Assembly: GCA_945872195.1 (NCBI GenBank)
Contig: CAMBZO010000097.1
Location: 1 to 8,318, forward strand
Direction of reading: 5' to 3'
Source: Akkermansia muciniphila
GTDB lineage: Bacteria > Verrucomicrobiota > Verrucomicrobiia > Limisphaerales > SXTU01
DNA: 8,318 bases
In this document: piece by piece, positions 6,707-8,318 of the stretch
Layout: every line of letters starts with the position of its first letter
Position numbering within the stretch: position 1 is the first letter of the stretch
The notes under the pieces: generated by a model
Told to the model about the DNA's origin: nothing
Database searches by the model: none
What the model saw: the letters and a program-made list of their open reading frames with translations, nothing else
Program-made: the position numbers and the translations under genes

Positions 6707-6889
6707 GCTAAGATTTTTCTCGATCTGGGCGCGGAGGCAGGTGGGACAGAGACAATCGGCTGCCGCGTCGGTGGGCATGGGGAGGCGCGGGAGTTTCATG
6801 CACCAGCAGTCGTTTGCGCCGCTGCCGGCGAGGCACTCGAAGGCCGCGCCGCACTCGGGGCAGCGCTTGTTTTCTGCGTGTCGGCTCAT
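6686..6889 (-). CDS. Cysteine-rich CWC family protein, 67 residues
   Basis: This small protein has eight cysteines: CPEC (C10, C13), C19, the signature CWC (C28, C30) and CLCPTC (C46, C48, C51). This matches the Cys_rich_CWC family of short bacterial proteins, including the CGAAFEC stretch before CWC. The spacing suggests zinc or another metal bound by Cys pairs. The function is unknown, and with no signal peptide it should be cytoplasmic. The ATG at 6889-6887 is the first start after an in-frame stop at 6910-6908, and no Shine-Dalgarno sequence is seen. The last eight residues (LSPGLNPD) and the stop are encoded mostly by the 11-bp repeat, so the natural C-terminus may have been replaced by repeat DNA. 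It faces rsuA and lies 116 bp downstream of the TonB receptor gene. Confidence 0.85.
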   Translation of the reverse strand: MSRHAENKRCPECGAAFECLAGSGANDCWCMKLPRLPMPTDAAADCLCPTCLRAQIEKNLSPGLNPD

Positions 6890-6909
6890 GGGGCGATGAC
6901 CGAAGCCTC

Positions 6910-6936
6910 ACGCAAAGGACGCTGCGGACGCAAAGG
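6910..6936 (+). repeat. 9-bp tandem array, left arm of a fold-back element
   Basis: The units are ACGCAAAGG (6910-6918), ACGCTGCGG (6919-6927) and ACGCAAAGG (6928-6936). The first and third are identical. The in-frame stop upstream of the CWC gene (6908-6910) touches its edge. The same unit type is at 5763-5789, and facing copies lie at 6963-6989. Confidence 0.65.
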
Positions 6937-6962
6937 AGAATGTTGGCGGCGCAGCCGGCTTC

Positions 6963-6989
6963 CCGTTGCGGCCTTCGCGGCCTTGGCGT
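6963..6989 (-). repeat. 9-bp tandem array, right arm of the same fold-back element
   Basis: On the minus strand the units are ACGCCAAGG (6989-6981), CCGCGAAGG (6980-6972) and CCGCAACGG (6971-6963). Laid against the array at 6910-6936, unit by unit, they could pair at about 20 of 27 positions, leaving a 26-nt loop. The hairpin would sit just past the stop of the TonB receptor gene, where it could end or protect that mRNA. Confidence 0.6.
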
Positions 6990-7005
6990 GGGGTGGTCAT
7001 CTGGC

Positions 7006-8318
7006 TCAGAACGTCAGCTTCACGCCGCCATAAACGCCGAGGCGCAGGGCGGGGAACTGGGCGGCTTCTTCGTAGGTCACGTCGGTCAGGTTCTCGCCGC
7101 GCAGCCAGAGCTGGGCTTTCGGGGTGAACTGCCAGCGGGCGGTGGCGCGGAGGAGGACGTAGTCCTGACCGTGGGCGCGGGTCGTGGTGAAGGCGGTGTC
7201 GGTGTAGTTGTCCACGCGACCGCTGACGAGTTGCGCGCCCGTGGTCAAAGTCAGTTGCTCGATGGGCCGCACGGCTAGGGCGAGGGAGCCGGTGTGGCGC
7301 GGGCGGCGGAGGAGCCGCTGGCCGGTGCTGGCATCGTGGGCCGTGAGGTAGGTGTAGCCGGCGCGGGCTTCCAGCCAATCGAGCGGCTTGTAGGTGGCGG
7401 TGGTTTCCACGCCTTCAGCGAGGGCGCTGGAGACATTGCGGGGTGCACCGAAGGGCGCGCCGGGCGCGGGGGTCGGGTCGAACGCGATGAGGTCGCTGAT
7501 TTCATTGCGGAACCAGGTAGCTCCGAGGACGAGTCGGTTTTCCCAGAGGGGTTGCTCCACGCCGACTTCCCAACTGCGGCAGCTCTCGGGTTGGAGGGTG
7601 ACGCTGTAGCCGAAGACGCCGGGGAAGAATAAGTCGCCCTGCGCGGGCGGACTGAACGAGCGGGCGACCGCCCCGAAGATACGGGTCTCCGTCACGGGGG
7701 TGCGGACGGAGAGCGCCTGCCGCCAGGTCGTCGCGCCCCGGTAATCGGAGTAGTGGTCGTGGCGCACGGAATTGACGAGGGTGACGCGGGGGATGGGACT
7801 CCACTGGCTTTGGGCGTAAGTGCCGAAGCTGGTGTTGTTCAGGTGGATCTCCTCGACGCCGGCGGCGTTGACTTGGGAGAAGGTCAGGTCTTGCAGGGCG
7901 GCACCGGCGGTGAGTTTCCATGAGTCGGTGACGGCCCAGTTCACCTGGCCGTCCACGAGCTGGGAGACATTGCGCTGGTGGTCGTCCGCGCCGCCGAACA
8001 GGGTGAAAAATGAACGGTTATACTGATGCTCAAAGCCGTAGTAGAGCCGCGCTTCGACGCCGTTCTCCGACTGCCAAGCCACACCCGGCGAGAGGTTCAC
8101 CACCTCGCTCTGGAAGAAGGCTCCGGGGTCGGGGAAGGGCGTGGAGCCGGGGCTGCCGGCGTGGCTGGCGGAGAAGGAACCCTTGAGGTCGAGATAGGTC
8201 TGGGCGTTCGCTTCCCAGCCGGTGGAGCCGCGCACGGTGGTGAGCCGGTAGTCATCGTTGGCCCGGGGGAAGTCCGCGTCCTGCCGCGACGCGCTGAGGG
8301 AGTAGTCCATCGCGCCTT
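7006..8318 (-). CDS. TonB-dependent receptor, C-terminal beta-barrel (N-terminus outside window)
   Basis: About 436 residues of an outer-membrane TonB-dependent receptor barrel. The frame runs off the right edge: two codons (Gly-Ala) precede the Met at 8310, which is internal and not the start. The signal peptide, TonB box and plug domain must lie beyond. The barrel shows alternating aromatic beta strands, for example ATWFRNEISDLIAF. It also has AEGVETTATYKPLDWLEARA, YTYLTAHDASTGQRLLRRP, and near the end LWLRGENLTDVTYEEA. It closes with GVYGGVKLTF, whose terminal Phe is the usual outer-membrane assembly signal. The YTYL...RRP pattern resembles BtuB-like cobalamin or siderophore receptors, but substrate cannot be assigned from the barrel. 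Any upstream regulatory element, such as a cobalamin riboswitch, would be outside the window. The CWC gene is next on the same strand. Confidence 0.95.
   Translation of the reverse strand, partial: GAMDYSLSASRQDADFPRANDDYRLTTVRGSTGWEANAQTYLDLKGSFSASHAGSPGSTPFPDPGAFFQSEVVNLSPGVAWQSENGVEARLYYGFEHQYNRSFFTLFGGADDHQRNVSQLVDGQVNWAVTDSWKLTAGAALQDLTFSQVNAAGVEEIHLNNTSFGTYAQSQWSPIPRVTLVNSVRHDHYSDYRGATTWRQALSVRTPVTETRIFGAVARSFSPPAQGDLFFPGVFGYSVTLQPESCRSWEVGVEQPLWENRLVLGATWFRNEISDLIAFDPTPAPGAPFGAPRNVSSALAEGVETTATYKPLDWLEARAGYTYLTAHDASTGQRLLRRPRHTGSLALAVRPIEQLTLTTGAQLVSGRVDNYTDTAFTTTRAHGQDYVLLRATARWQFTPKAQLWLRGENLTDVTYEEAAQFPALRLGVYGGVKLTF

Noticed and set aside
8308..8310. ATG at 8310 as the start of the TonB receptor gene
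   Set aside because: The frame continues to the window edge and the sequence is already barrel, without signal peptide or plug.
1..8318. RNA genes, CRISPR arrays, transposases, toxin-antitoxin or defence genes
   Set aside because: Both strands were read for cloverleaf-like gaps, spaced direct repeats and known protein motifs. Every open stretch is explained by the genes and short repeats listed.

Overview
The window reads as a high-GC chromosomal segment from a verrucomicrobial or planctomycete-like bacterium. My best guess is Verrucomicrobiota. The main reason is the secreted protein that joins a planctomycete-type cytochrome c domain to DUF1549 and DUF1553, an architecture largely confined to the PVC group. 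A secreted PQQ-type beta-propeller, a DUF4912 protein with a Lys/Ala/Pro tail and a TonB-dependent receptor fit the same group. This is inferred from protein families only.

Layout. On the left, two genes run on the minus strand: a PQQ-like beta-propeller (1-1280, C-terminus cut by the window edge) and, upstream of it, a DUF4912 protein (1369-2457). A 177-bp divergent gap follows. On the plus strand come the large cytochrome c/DUF1549/DUF1553 protein (2635-5739) and an RsuA-type 16S rRNA pseudouridine synthase (5915-6610). On the right, two more minus-strand genes converge on rsuA: a 67-residue cysteine-rich CWC protein (6686-6889) and the C-terminal barrel of a TonB-dependent receptor (7006-8318, N-terminal plug outside the window).

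The genes do not form one pathway. The beta-propeller, the cytochrome/DUF1553 protein and the TonB receptor all belong to the cell envelope or its export apparatus. They fit the uptake and breakdown of external polymers, but no substrate can be read from them. RsuA is housekeeping. The DUF4912 and CWC proteins have no assigned function.

The gaps are the least ordinary part. Both gaps around the CWC gene hold short tandem arrays with regular spacing (11-bp units on one side, 9-bp units on the other). In each gap the arrays face each other and could fold back into a long imperfect hairpin. The gap before rsuA holds a single 9-bp array, a perfect 9-bp GC hairpin and an outer 9-bp inverted repeat. 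A three-copy CAACTC-type repeat has also entered the DUF1553 domain in frame. rsuA appears to have a promoter placed so that its mRNA would start at the GTG codon. I found no RNA gene, CRISPR array, insertion sequence or defence system.
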